NCBI GenBank assembly: GCA_016841955.1
Contig: JAENYE010000003.1
Location: 250,497 to 314,496 of the forward strand
DNA: 64,000 nt
From: Methanobacteriota archaeon
Lineage (GTDB): Archaea; Halobacteriota; Methanomicrobia; Methanomicrobiales; Methanoculleaceae
Reading direction: 5' to 3'
Numbering within the stretch: the first letter of the stretch is position 1; each line of letters starts with the position of its first letter. Positions 50,991 to 59,326 of the stretch are shown here, one piece after another. Made by a program: the position numbers and the translations under genes. The notes beneath the pieces are model-generated. The model saw only the letters and a list, made by a program, of their open reading frames with translations. It did not search any database and was not told the origin of the DNA.

Positions 50991-51416
50991 TTACCCCTCT
51001 TCCTCCACCGCATCGAACCAGACAGGGTCGGGGCAGTCGGGCCGGCCGCCGTAGTTGATGGTGATCTCCTCGTCTCTCCGGATGGCACGGTGCGCAGAGA
51101 TACGGATCTCGCCCCGGAGAACGTCGCAGACGTGGTCCGCGTTCGCGTGGTAGGAATGGTTGTAGAGCGACCCGTAGCCCAGCGCCACTGCGGCGAGCTC
51201 CCCCCATCCGAAGTAGTAGTCGAAGAGGCCCGTCTTATCAAGGAGTTCCTGCTCGCCCGCTCCCCCGAGCACGATCACCGGGCAGACCTCGATCACCTCG
51301 CCGGCCGCGAGATCCCTGCGGGCGAACACGCCCCGCCCACGGCTATCCGTCGAACCGACATACACGGTCTTTGGAGGGCAGACGACCCTCCCCGTCTCCA
51401 CAGCAGTATCGGTCAT
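50991..51416 (-). CDS. SET-domain protein lysine methyltransferase
   Basis: The 141-residue protein is a near-minimal SET domain: SRGRGVFARRDLAAGEVIEV (SAM-binding start), LALGYGSLYNHSYHANADHV-type segment (GYGSLYNHSYHANADH, with NHS near the active site), and IRRDEEITINYGGRPDCPDP (the ELTxxYG-like motif and pseudoknot). SET enzymes transfer methyl groups from SAM to lysine. In archaea a few act on chromatin proteins such as MC1. It lacks pre- and post-SET zinc clusters. The start at ATG 51416 follows from the domain boundary. A longer open frame upstream is antisense to the ABC gene. It is divergent from the ABC exporter. Confidence 0.86.
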   Translation of the reverse strand: MTDTAVETGRVVCPPKTVYVGSTDSRGRGVFARRDLAAGEVIEVCPVIVLGGAGEQELLDKTGLFDYYFGWGELAAVALGYGSLYNHSYHANADHVCDVLRGEIRISAHRAIRRDEEITINYGGRPDCPDPVWFDAVEEEG

Positions 51417-51629
51417 GGTATCGCTGCAACTTACAGTGGTGGGCTCTGTCCGGGCAAAAAGGATACGACAGGATGCCCGACCAGACGGAAATTCCGGCCG
51501 GATCCTCCGGAAAAGGCGGCATGCAGCCGCCTGCGCGGAGGAAGGGGTCCGCCCCTCCCGGAGCGGGACGGGCAAGCGAAAGAATGTTGTATTCGCACGA
51601 CCCCACTGACTCATCAGGAGGAACAAACA

Positions 51630-52541
51630 ATCGGAGATGTCATCGTAGCACGCGACCTGGAGAAGCGGTTCGAGGACCTCGTCGCGGTCGACCTTATCGC
51701 CTTCCGGGTCAGGGAAGGAGAGGTATTCGGGTTTCTCGGACCGAACGGGGCGGGGAAAACGACGACCATGAAGATGATCCAGTGCGTCTCCCCAAAGACC
51801 GGCGGCACCCTGGAGGTCCTCGGCATGGACGTGGAGACCCACCAGCGGGAGATCAAGAGCCATCTCGGCGTGGTGCCGCAGGAGACCAACCTCGACCCGG
51901 ATTTTTCAACCTACCGGAACCTGCTGGTCTACGCCCGCTACTTCGGCATCCCGCAGCGGGAAGCGGAGAAGCGGGCGGAAGAACTTCTCGCGTTCATGCA
52001 ACTCGAGGAGAAACGGGACGTCCTGATCGACAAACTCTCGGGCGGAATGAAACGGCGGCTGATCATCGCCCGGGCCCTGATCAACACGCCGGAGCTGCTC
52101 ATCCTCGACGAGCCCACCATCGGGCTCGACCCTCAGGCGCGGCACCTGATCTGGGAGAAACTCCGGAGCCTCCAGGCCGAAGGAAACACCCTCGTCCTCA
52201 CCACGCACTACCTCGAAGAAGCGGAACGTCTCTGCGACCGGCTGGTGATCATGGATCACGGGAAGATCCTCGTCGAGGGCACCCCGGCAGACCTCATCCG
52301 GGAGCATGCCGGAAGCGACATCGTCGAGGTCGAGCGGACGCCGAAGGTGATCGCCCGCCTCGACGAGCTCGGCGTGAACTACGATCTCGCCGGTGATGTG
52401 CTCCAGATATTCACGGACCGTCCCCACGACGTGGCACGCGAACTGCTCGAGGTCTGCCGGCACGAGGCGGCGGTGACGGTTCGCCCGGCAACCCTCGAGG
52501 ACGTCTTTCTGCGGCTGACCGGCCGGAGCCTGCGGGAGTGA
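51630..52541 (+). CDS. ABC-2 type exporter, ATP-binding protein (apparent ATC start codon)
   Basis: The 303-residue ATPase has Walker A LGPNGAGKTTTMKM at about 37-50, Q-loop VVPQETNLDPDFS, signature LSGGMKRRLIIARAL, Walker B LLILDEPTIGLDPQ and H-loop LTTHYLEEAERLCD. A C-terminal DUF4162-like tail follows. It powers the permease encoded 7 bases downstream and belongs to the NodI/CcmA-like group. The start is odd: AGGAGG (51616-51621) lies exactly 8 bases before an ATC codon (51630), and no in-frame ATG, GTG or TTG lies between the last 30 codons upstream and the Walker A motif. Conserved sequence starts at once (DVIVARDLEKRF). Either ATC is used, or an ATG-to-ATC change or sequencing error has occurred. 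Confidence 0.88.
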   Translation: MGDVIVARDLEKRFEDLVAVDLIAFRVREGEVFGFLGPNGAGKTTTMKMIQCVSPKTGGTLEVLGMDVETHQREIKSHLGVVPQETNLDPDFSTYRNLLVYARYFGIPQREAEKRAEELLAFMQLEEKRDVLIDKLSGGMKRRLIIARALINTPELLILDEPTIGLDPQARHLIWEKLRSLQAEGNTLVLTTHYLEEAERLCDRLVIMDHGKILVEGTPADLIREHAGSDIVEVERTPKVIARLDELGVNYDLAGDVLQIFTDRPHDVARELLEVCRHEAAVTVRPATLEDVFLRLTGRSLRE

Positions 52542-52548
52542 TCGAGCG

Positions 52549-53316
52549 ATGGTCGATATTACCGGCAGGGTGCAGAGCGTCTGGCGGAGGAACTGGGACG
52601 CCTTCCTCAGGACCTACCGGGTAAACTTCATCCCGCCCTTCGTCGAGCCGGTCCTCTACCTCCTGGCCCTGGGGTTCGGGCTCGGGACGTATATCGAGTC
52701 GGTCGACGGGATACCCTATCCAGTCTTCATCGCACCGGCCCTCGTCTCGATATCGGTGATGTACTCGTCCTTCTTCGAGTGCACCTACTCGTCGTTCGTC
52801 CGGATGTACTACCAGAAGACGTTCGACGCGATCATCGCGACACCGGTCAGCATCGACGAAGTGATCGCCGGGGAGATGCTCTGGGGCGCCACCCGGGGGA
52901 TGATCTACGCGGCGCTGATGCTCCCGGTGCTCCTCCTCTTCGGCGTCGTGGCCATGCCGTCCTCCCTGCTCCTCATCCCCTTCGCGTACCTTGCCGGTCT
53001 CCTCTTTGCAGGCATCGCGATGTGCTTCACGGCGATAACGCCGAGCATCGACGCGCTGAACTATCCATCGTTTCTCTTCATCACCCCGATGTTCCTCTTC
53101 TCGGGGACGTTCTTCCCCCTCGACCTGCTTCCGCAGCCGATCCAGTACTTCGCCCTAGCCGCCCTCCCGCTCACGCACGTCGTCGCCATCAACCGGGCTA
53201 TCACGCTCTCGGCTTTTTCGCCGACGAACCTCCTCAACCTCGCCTGGATCGCGGTGGCGACCATATTCTTCTTCGTCCTCGCCATCAGGCTGATGCGAAG
53301 GCGGCTTATCGTGTGA
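52549..53316 (+). CDS. ABC-2 type exporter, permease
   Basis: The 255-residue protein has six membrane helices and the ABC-2 pattern: WRRNWDAFLRTYRVNFIPPF at the N-terminus (amphipathic connector), GLGTYIESVDGIPYPVFIAP and YSSFFECTYSSFVRMYYQKT, then ATPVSIDEVIAGEMLW (coupling loop). Late helices FLFITPMFLFSGTFFPLDLL resemble NodJ-type polysaccharide/drug exporters. It pairs with the ATPase just upstream (7-base gap), so they are surely co-transcribed. The substrate could be a glycan, lipid or drug and is not defined by the sequence. Confidence 0.9.
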   Translation: MVDITGRVQSVWRRNWDAFLRTYRVNFIPPFVEPVLYLLALGFGLGTYIESVDGIPYPVFIAPALVSISVMYSSFFECTYSSFVRMYYQKTFDAIIATPVSIDEVIAGEMLWGATRGMIYAALMLPVLLLFGVVAMPSSLLLIPFAYLAGLLFAGIAMCFTAITPSIDALNYPSFLFITPMFLFSGTFFPLDLLPQPIQYFALAALPLTHVVAINRAITLSAFSPTNLLNLAWIAVATIFFFVLAIRLMRRRLIV

Positions 53317-53388
53317 CCGGTCCGTGGAGCAGAAGGCGCGTACAGCCGGCGCTATGGGCAATACGACCGGGAAGCGCACCCTGCGTGC

Positions 53389-53395
53389 AAAAAAA
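53389..53395 (-). terminator. Oligo-T terminator of the zinc-ribbon genes
   Basis: On the minus strand a T7 run begins 3 bases past the stop codon of the gene at 53398. Confidence 0.5.
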
Positions 53396-53397
53396 GG

Positions 53398-53574
53398 TTA
53401 GAATCTGGGTTTTCTGTACTTCGGAAGGCAGTCACGGCAGTAGACAGGCCTGCCCTCGGTCGGCTTGAAAGGAACTTCACACTCTTTGCCGCAGTCGGAA
53501 CAGACTGCCTTGTGGAACTCGCGGGGACGGTCCTGGAACGATCTGGGGCCCCTGCGCGGATATCTCTCTTCCAT
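53398..53574 (-). CDS. CxxC-x17-CxxC zinc-ribbon protein (copy 1)
   Basis: The 58-residue protein starts MEERYPRRGPRSFQDRPREF and has a zinc ribbon with CSDC, then 17 residues (containing VPFKPTEGRPVY), then CRDC. It ends PKYRKPRF. This matches the small CxxC-x17-CxxC family, presumably a zinc- and nucleic-acid-binding protein given the basic flanks. The start at 53574 is chosen to match the paralogue. An in-frame ATG at 53589 would add 5 residues. Its near-twin lies 42 bases upstream on the same strand. Confidence 0.85.
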   Translation of the reverse strand: MEERYPRRGPRSFQDRPREFHKAVCSDCGKECEVPFKPTEGRPVYCRDCLPKYRKPRF

Positions 53575-53616
53575 CGGAATTTCACTCACTTTTGAAACTT
53601 TATTCGCACGAACGAC

Positions 53617-53793
53617 TCAATACCGGGGTTTCCTGTGCTTCGGGAGGCAGTCGAGGCAGTAGATCGGCCGACCCTCCGTTGGCTTGAAAGGAACTTCGCA
53701 CTCCTTGCCGCAGTCGGAACAGACTGCCTTATGAAACTCGCGGGGACGGTCCTGGAACGAACGGGGGCCCCTGCGCGGATATCTCTCTTCCAT
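53617..53793 (-). CDS. CxxC-x17-CxxC zinc-ribbon protein (copy 2)
   Basis: Reading the minus strand from the ATG at 53793 gives another 58-residue protein that differs from copy 1 at only four residues near the C-terminus: RPIYCLDCLPKHRKPRY instead of RPVYCRDCLPKYRKPRF. All four cysteines are kept. The coding DNA is also nearly identical, so this is a recent tandem duplication. The two genes likely share a promoter upstream of 53793, where CATATAATAGG lies near 53840. Confidence 0.85.
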   Translation of the reverse strand: MEERYPRRGPRSFQDRPREFHKAVCSDCGKECEVPFKPTEGRPIYCLDCLPKHRKPRY

Positions 53794-54150
53794 TTACTTC
53801 AACCATGCAGATAGTCTGCACATACACAACTACCTGCCTGCATATAATAGGTGCGCCCCACCGATCCCGGGAAAGCAGACCCTGCCCGGACCGCCCGCCT
53901 ACCCCGGCTCCCGCCACGCACCGGACAGTGCACCACCTTGCCTCCCCGGTGCGTGCCCGGGTCTCCGGGGGGGAGAAATACCCCTGCCATGCGGCCGTTT
54001 ACCGCCGCAGTGAGAGCTGTGACACAACGCTTTTATCGATACTATCCTACCGAATGATCATCCAACCATGGCACACGATAACCGACCTCTTTTGCAACAA
54101 GACATAACGCCGGTTTTATCCCGGAAACGGGACCGGGGGAGTGACCCGGC
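53794..54150. other. Divergent promoter region
   Basis: About 360 bases lie between the zinc-ribbon pair (minus) and the methyltransferase/ATP-grasp gene (plus). TATA-like sequences are found near 53838 (either strand) and TTTTATC near 54027 and 54114. No gene is supported. Confidence 0.45.
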
Positions 54151-56142
54151 ATGACCGACGAGATCCACACGGACGATCCCCCCGATAGCAGACGCAAGGG
54201 AAGACGCCGGGACAGGAGGACAATCGGTCCGGTCCCGAACCTTGAAGAGCACGTGAAGTCCGACTGGTGGAGAGGCATCTTCAACCGACTCTACTTAAAG
54301 ACCGACGGCGATGTCGTCGACGACCGGCAGATCACCGAAAGAGAGATCGACCGGATCGCCCGGGTCCTGCACCTCCAGCCTGATGAGAAGATCCTCGACC
54401 TCTGCTGCGGCCAGGGAAGGCACACCCTCGAACTCGTGCGCCGGGGCTACAACGCCGAAGGCCTCGACCAGTCGCACTACCTGATCCAGCGGGCCCGTTC
54501 GACCGCGAAGAAGGAGGGGCTCTCGGTCCGGTTCCGGGAGGGAGACGCACGCCGGCTCCCGTACCGCACCGACGCCTACGATGTCGTCCTCGTCCTCGGG
54601 AACAGCTTCGGTTACTTTGATTCCGTCGAGGAAGACCTGCGGGTCCTCACCGAACTCCGGCGCATCCTCAAACCCTGGGGGCGGGTGCTCCTGGATGTCG
54701 CCGACGGCGAGTACTTAAAAGAGCACTTCCAGGCGAGGTCGTGGGAGTGGATTGATGACGCGATGTTCGTCTGCCGCGAGAGGTCCCTCTCGCTCGACGA
54801 ACAGCGCCTGATATCCCGCGAGGTGATCACCGACGTCGACCGGGGCGTCGTGGCCGACCAGTTTTATGCCGAACGCCTCTACACTCCCGAGGCGCTCCGG
54901 CGGCTCCTGGAACGGGCGGGCTTCTCCGGCATCGCCTTCCACGAGATCGCCACCGAGTCGCAGCGGAACCAGGACCTCGGCATGATGGAGCGCCGCCACA
55001 TCGTCACCGCGGTCGTCAGGAAGGAATGGTCGACGACGAAGGCGAGAGGCCGGGAGAGAGCAAAACACGTCGCGGTGATGCTCGGCGACCCGGCCAAGCC
55101 CGATGCCTTGAAACCCTCCTGCGCCTTCGACGACGACGACTTCTACACCATCGACCAGATGAAGGCGGCCCTCCGGGAACTGCAGGGCTACCGGTTCACC
55201 TTCCTGTGCAAACACGACACGCTGATCCAGGACCTCCCGAGACTGAAGGGAAAGGTGGACTACGTCTTCAACCTCTGCGACGAGGGGTTCAACAACGACC
55301 CGAGGAAAGAACTCCACGTGCCGGCGCTTCTGGAGATGTTCGAGATCCCGTACACGGGGTCCGGGCCGCAGTCGCTTGCATTCTGTTACGACAAATCGCT
55401 CGTGCGCGGCATCGCGAAAGAGATGGGGATCCCGGTGCCCGACGCCTGCTTCATCACCCCGGGCGACCGCACCTACGACGTCGGGATGAAACTCCCGGCG
55501 ATCGTCAAGCCGAACGCAGGCGACTCCTCCTACGGCATCACGCAAAGGAGCATCGCTCACACCATCGAAGAACTCTCCGACGTCATCAACTCTCTGCGGA
55601 CGACGCTCGGGTACGACCGCTCGCTCCTTGTCGAGGAGTTCCTCACGGGAAAAGACATCAGCGTCGGCATCATCGGGAACCCGTCGGGATACAGCACGGT
55701 GCTTCCCATCATCGAGGAGGACTACTCCGCGCTGCCCCCGGAGTTCCCCCGTATCTGCGGCTACGAAGCGAAGTGGCTCCCGGACTCGCCGTACTGGAAG
55801 ATCGTATCGAGGCCGGCGGATCTCCCCGAAGAGACCGAGAAGGTGATCGTGCGGTGCTGCCTCGCCCTCTTCGAGCGCCTCGAGTGCCGCGACTACTGCC
55901 GGTTCGACTGGCGCCTGGACGAGCACGGCAACCCGAAACTCCTCGAGGTCAACCCGAACCCCGGCTGGTGCTGGGACGGCCACCTCGCAAAGATGGCGAA
56001 GTACGCGGGCCTAACGTACGCCGAGATGCTCAGGCGGATCCTCAAAGCCGCGGAGGAGCGGTTCGGTATGGAGCCGGAGAGGGATGCGCGGGAGACCGGG
56101 AAAGAACCCCTCCCGTTCGACCTCACCCGGCAGACGGCCTGA
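54151..56142 (+). CDS. Fusion: SAM-dependent methyltransferase + D-Ala-D-Ala-ligase-like ATP-grasp
   Basis: The 663-residue protein has two enzyme domains. After a basic, disordered start (SRRKGRRRDRRTIG), residues about 35-290 form a class I methyltransferase: ILDLCCGQGRHTLELVRRGY (SAM loop), YDVVLVLGNSFGYFDSVEED and a tail with FHEIATESQRNQD. Residues about 300-640 are an ATP-grasp ligase with DYVFNLCDEGFNNDPRKE, IPYTGSGPQSLAFCYDKSLV, LPAIVKPNAGDSSYGITQRS and LLEVNPNPGWCWDGHLAKMA, close to D-alanine-D-alanine ligases and relatives. The organism should have no murein, so a dipeptide or amino-acid ligation for a cofactor or metabolite is likely. The start has GGGGGAGTGA 6 bases upstream. Substrates are unknown. 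Confidence 0.87.
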   Translation: MTDEIHTDDPPDSRRKGRRRDRRTIGPVPNLEEHVKSDWWRGIFNRLYLKTDGDVVDDRQITEREIDRIARVLHLQPDEKILDLCCGQGRHTLELVRRGYNAEGLDQSHYLIQRARSTAKKEGLSVRFREGDARRLPYRTDAYDVVLVLGNSFGYFDSVEEDLRVLTELRRILKPWGRVLLDVADGEYLKEHFQARSWEWIDDAMFVCRERSLSLDEQRLISREVITDVDRGVVADQFYAERLYTPEALRRLLERAGFSGIAFHEIATESQRNQDLGMMERRHIVTAVVRKEWSTTKARGRERAKHVAVMLGDPAKPDALKPSCAFDDDDFYTIDQMKAALRELQGYRFTFLCKHDTLIQDLPRLKGKVDYVFNLCDEGFNNDPRKELHVPALLEMFEIPYTGSGPQSLAFCYDKSLVRGIAKEMGIPVPDACFITPGDRTYDVGMKLPAIVKPNAGDSSYGITQRSIAHTIEELSDVINSLRTTLGYDRSLLVEEFLTGKDISVGIIGNPSGYSTVLPIIEEDYSALPPEFPRICGYEAKWLPDSPYWKIVSRPADLPEETEKVIVRCCLALFERLECRDYCRFDWRLDEHGNPKLLEVNPNPGWCWDGHLAKMAKYAGLTYAEMLRRILKAAEERFGMEPERDARETGKEPLPFDLTRQTA

Positions 56143-56223
56143 CCCGTCCACTTTTTGCGTGGAGCGGGAATGGTCCGATCCTCGCGAATGCATTTATTCC
56201 CGAAAGGCCATTGTCTCCCGCAG

Positions 56224-57432
56224 ATGGTGGTGCCGGAGAGAGATCCTGCCTTCGCGAGGTACGCCCGGGAGGCCGGGGCGCTCGCAAGAGACGTGGAAGA
56301 CGAGATCGCACGCGAAGAGCAGCGGCAGTCAGCCCTCCTCGCCTGTGACGCCCGGCTCCACGTCACAGGGCTCTTCATCCTCGCCGCGGTCCTCGTGAAC
56401 CTCATCTTCCTGCTCTTCCTCCCCCGATACATGCTCTACTGGATCGCATCGAGCTTCGTCCTCTACATGGTGAATCCCTTCATCCTGATGATCCCGACCG
56501 GGGGCCCAGGGACGGCCCTCCCGGACTGGAAGGCCATCAGGGAGTTCTTCGGGTCTATCCGGGAGAGAGACGGAGTTCCCAATCTGGCGTCCGGAGATGC
56601 GAGGACGTTCTGGAAGGTGCTCTGGGATACCTTCTTCATCAACTGTCAGCCCCTCGCCGCGGGGTTCGGGCTGATATTCGGTATCAACGTCTTCTTCGCA
56701 CTCTTCAGCGGGTACGTAACGGGATCCCTCAAGCCGGGAGCGGCGGCACTGATCGCGCTTCAGTCCCTTGCGATCATCTTCTTCTACGCCGGCATCCTGT
56801 ACGTCAAGCCCTATACAACGAGTTTCTTCCTCTCGCTCGACGGCATGTGGACGAACCTGCAGGAGAAGGTCCGGGCCGGGTGGCGGGCGGCGATGCGGGT
56901 CATCCTCCTCGTCGCCGCCCTGGGGGCCGCGAGCGGGGGTCTCGCCGTATCGGCGATGCTTCTCCCGGGGATGACGTTCTCGACGTTCCTCGCCTCGGTC
57001 GACCTCGCCCTCGGATGGGACCTCCTGCCGCTCGCTCTCATATTCGCCTCGCAGGTCGTCATCGTCCGGTACCTGCAGGGGGCGTACAGCCGGGAACTCT
57101 TCCTGCAGGTGGGCGACTACAAGGTCCACGTCTGGCGGGACGGGATCCTGCGCCGGCTCGCCGCGCTCCCGAGAACCCCGGAGGAGATCCCGACCCCGGG
57201 ACGCCTCGCGGACCTCGTGACGGATCTGTCTCAGATGCACAGCGACTACCGGCGGATGAAAGCATATACCTCGGAATACCACAGCCTCTTCGGCTTCTTC
57301 CCGGTCTACCTCGTACTGCCCGACGTCAGCCTTATCCTTGACCGGAACCGCGATACGCCCCGCAAATCCGGGCAGGAACCCGGCGGCCAGGTGCGTACGG
57401 AACCGGCCGACCGAACCACGGGATATACATGA
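56224..57432 (+). CDS. Polytopic membrane protein of unknown function
   Basis: The 402-residue protein has a charged N-terminus with helical repeats (YAREAGALARDVEDEIAREE), then about six membrane segments (for example GLFILAAVLVNLIFLLFLPR, WIASSFVLYMVNPFILMIPT, FGLIFGINVFFALFSGYV and ALIALQSLAIIFFYAGILYV). It ends in a cytoplasmic tail. I do not recognise the family. The start ATG at 56224 lies about 25 bases after ATGCATTTATTCCC, a TATA-like element, so it is probably leaderless. The gene sits between two unrelated genes. Confidence 0.7.
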   Translation: MVVPERDPAFARYAREAGALARDVEDEIAREEQRQSALLACDARLHVTGLFILAAVLVNLIFLLFLPRYMLYWIASSFVLYMVNPFILMIPTGGPGTALPDWKAIREFFGSIRERDGVPNLASGDARTFWKVLWDTFFINCQPLAAGFGLIFGINVFFALFSGYVTGSLKPGAAALIALQSLAIIFFYAGILYVKPYTTSFFLSLDGMWTNLQEKVRAGWRAAMRVILLVAALGAASGGLAVSAMLLPGMTFSTFLASVDLALGWDLLPLALIFASQVVIVRYLQGAYSRELFLQVGDYKVHVWRDGILRRLAALPRTPEEIPTPGRLADLVTDLSQMHSDYRRMKAYTSEYHSLFGFFPVYLVLPDVSLILDRNRDTPRKSGQEPGGQVRTEPADRTTGYT

Positions 57433-57486
57433 GTGCCGCCGGTACCCATCAGTATATAACATCCTCTGGCGCATAGATCATGTTAT

Positions 57487-58398
57487 ATGGCCGACGAGTA
57501 TCGGACCGCGACGGTCCAGGGCAGGGAGGTCCCCTACGATCCGGAGCAGTTACGCAAGATCAGCGAGCACCCCTGCTACTCCGATAAAGCGTGCCACGCC
57601 TTCGGGCGGTGTCACCTACCCGTCGCTCCGAAGTGCAACATCCAGTGCAATTACTGCATACGGGACTTCGACTGCGTGAACGAGAGCCGGCCGGGTGTGA
57701 CGAGCAGGGTCCTCCGGCCGGAGGAGGGGCTCGATCTCGTCAGGAATGTCGTCAAGGAGTACCCGTTCGTGAAGGTGGTCGGCATCGCGGGGCCGGGCGA
57801 ACCGCTCGCAAACCCCGAGACGTTTGAGGCGCTCAGGCTGGTCCACGAGGAGTTCCCGCACCTGATCATGTGTATCAGCACGAACGGCCTCGCGCTCCCG
57901 GAGTCGATCGAGGAACTGGCGAAGTACGATGTCGGGAACGTTACGGTCACACTCAACGCCGTCGACCCCGCGATCGGGGAGAAGATCTACTCCTGGGTCG
58001 AGTACGACGGGAAGAAGTACCACGGGCGCGAGGCGGCGGAACTCCTGCTCTCCCAGCAGCTGAAAGGGATCGAGATGGCTGTTGCAAAGAAGATGTTCGT
58101 CAAGATAAACACCGTCTACATCCCCGGGATCAACGACGAGCACATCCCCGAGATCGCAAAGAAGGTCGGGGAGATGGGAGCGTTCACCTTCAACGTCATC
58201 CCCCTCATCCCGCAGTACAGGTTCGCCGGGATCACCCCTCCCACCCAGAAGGACAAGCGGGAGATGCAGGACCGGTGCGCCCCGTATATCAAGCAGATGC
58301 GCCACTGCGCACGCTGCCGGGCGGACGCGATCGGGAAACTCGGCCAGGACGTTCAGTCCTGCGTCTACCAGCAGATGAAGGATGAAAAGGCAGAATAA
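57487..58398 (+). CDS. nifB: NifB, nitrogenase cofactor radical SAM protein (short archaeal form)
   Basis: The 303-residue protein has the NifB signature: EHPCYSDKACHAFGRCHLPV, then CNIQCNYC (C50, C54, C57) for the radical-SAM cluster, DFDCVNESRPGVTSRVL, GIAGPGEPLANP and, at the end, CARCRADAIGKLG, which binds a further iron-sulfur cluster. It lacks the NifX-like C-terminal domain found in many bacteria, as usual in methanogens. NifB joins two Fe4S4 units with a carbide and sulfur to make NifB-co, precursor of the FeMo cofactor. TATA (CAGTATATAACA, 57449-57460) lies about 30 bases before the ATG. T6 follows the stop. Nitrogenase structural genes are not in the window; methanogens without nitrogenase can also carry NifB-like proteins. 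Confidence 0.93.
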   Translation: MADEYRTATVQGREVPYDPEQLRKISEHPCYSDKACHAFGRCHLPVAPKCNIQCNYCIRDFDCVNESRPGVTSRVLRPEEGLDLVRNVVKEYPFVKVVGIAGPGEPLANPETFEALRLVHEEFPHLIMCISTNGLALPESIEELAKYDVGNVTVTLNAVDPAIGEKIYSWVEYDGKKYHGREAAELLLSQQLKGIEMAVAKKMFVKINTVYIPGINDEHIPEIAKKVGEMGAFTFNVIPLIPQYRFAGITPPTQKDKREMQDRCAPYIKQMRHCARCRADAIGKLGQDVQSCVYQQMKDEKAE

Positions 58399-58405
58399 CC
58401 GACTC

Positions 58406-58411
58406 TTTTTT
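58406..58411 (+). terminator. T6 terminator after nifB
   Basis: A T6 run starts 8 bases after the nifB stop codon, before the glycosylase gene. Confidence 0.5.
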
Positions 58412-58431
58412 ACCTGCCGGTGCCGCCGGCC

Positions 58432-59286
58432 ATGAAGACGATCGCGCTCCAATCGGACCAGCCGTTCGACCTCGACCGGACACTCTCCTGCGGGCAGGCC
58501 TTCCGCTGGGAGAAGGCGGAGGGGTGGTGGCAGGGCGTCGTCGAAGGCCGGGCCGTCTGGATACGGCAGGATGCAAGCCATCTCACATTTGCCGGGGCGG
58601 ACGCGGGGTTCGTCCGCGACTACTTCCGGCTCGACCAGGACCTTCCCGCCATCCTCGCGTCCATCGACCGCGACCCGACGATCGGCGCCGCGATCCGGGA
58701 GTGCAGGGGTCTGCGTCTCGTCAGGCAACCACCGTGGGAGTGCCTGGTCTCGTATCTCTGCGCCACGAACACGAATATCCCGGCGGTGAAACGGCGGGTC
58801 GCGCTCATGGCTGAGCGCTACGGGAGGCCGATAGACGGACCCTTCGGGAGGACGTATGCGTTCCCGGAGCCGGAGGCGCTCGCGGCGGCTTCCCGGGCGG
58901 ACCTGTGGGACTGCAAACTCGGCTACCGGACGGATTATGTCCGTGAAGCCGCCGATTATGTGGCGGAGCACCCGGACTGGGCGGAGCGGATCGCCGCTCT
59001 TCCCTTCGAGGATGCACGGCAGGCGCTGATGCGCTTTAAGGGCGTCGGGCCGAAGGCGGCGGACTGTGTGCTGCTCTTTGCGTTCGGGTTCTTTGAGGCG
59101 TTCCCGGTGGACGTCTGGATACGCCGGATCGTGGGGGAGACCTACCTCTCCGACCTCGACGGGAGGAGTTGCACCCCGGCGGAGTACGAGCGGATCCGGC
59201 GGTTTGCACGGGACTACTTCGGAGAATATGCCGGGTATGCGCAGGAGTACCTCTACTGCGTGCGGGACGGGAACGGGCAGGAGTGA
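58432..59286 (+). CDS. ogg: 8-oxoguanine DNA glycosylase (OGG1 type)
   Basis: The 284-residue protein has the OGG1 N-terminal domain (FDLDRTLSCGQAFRWEKAEG), the HhH catalytic region MRFKGVGPKAADCVLLFAFG with catalytic Lys208, and FPVDVWIRRI with catalytic Asp227. Between them are CLVSYLCATNTNIPAVKRR and FPEPEALAAAS. It removes 8-oxoguanine from DNA and has lyase activity. The ATG at 58432 is preferred over an in-frame upstream codon 12 bases earlier because the conserved strand starts soon after. It is the OGG1 class and not the AGOG class found in many other archaea. It is convergent with modC, 40 bases apart. Confidence 0.91.
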   Translation: MKTIALQSDQPFDLDRTLSCGQAFRWEKAEGWWQGVVEGRAVWIRQDASHLTFAGADAGFVRDYFRLDQDLPAILASIDRDPTIGAAIRECRGLRLVRQPPWECLVSYLCATNTNIPAVKRRVALMAERYGRPIDGPFGRTYAFPEPEALAAASRADLWDCKLGYRTDYVREAADYVAEHPDWAERIAALPFEDARQALMRFKGVGPKAADCVLLFAFGFFEAFPVDVWIRRIVGETYLSDLDGRSCTPAEYERIRRFARDYFGEYAGYAQEYLYCVRDGNGQE

Positions 59287-59326
59287 AAGAACCGGCAGAG
59301 GACTTCGGGTTGCGCCCCTGAAACCT

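Noticed and set aside
50946-51629. Upstream extension of the ABC ATPase frame by about 228 codons.
   Set aside because: It is antisense to the SET gene, has no similarity to transporters, and a complete Shine-Dalgarno site lies at the domain start.
55026-56348. A 440-codon plus-strand frame overlapping the methyltransferase/ATP-grasp gene, and a 422-codon minus-strand frame at 54715.
   Set aside because: Both are out-of-frame shadows, rich in Arg, Pro and Val. The fusion gene explains the region.
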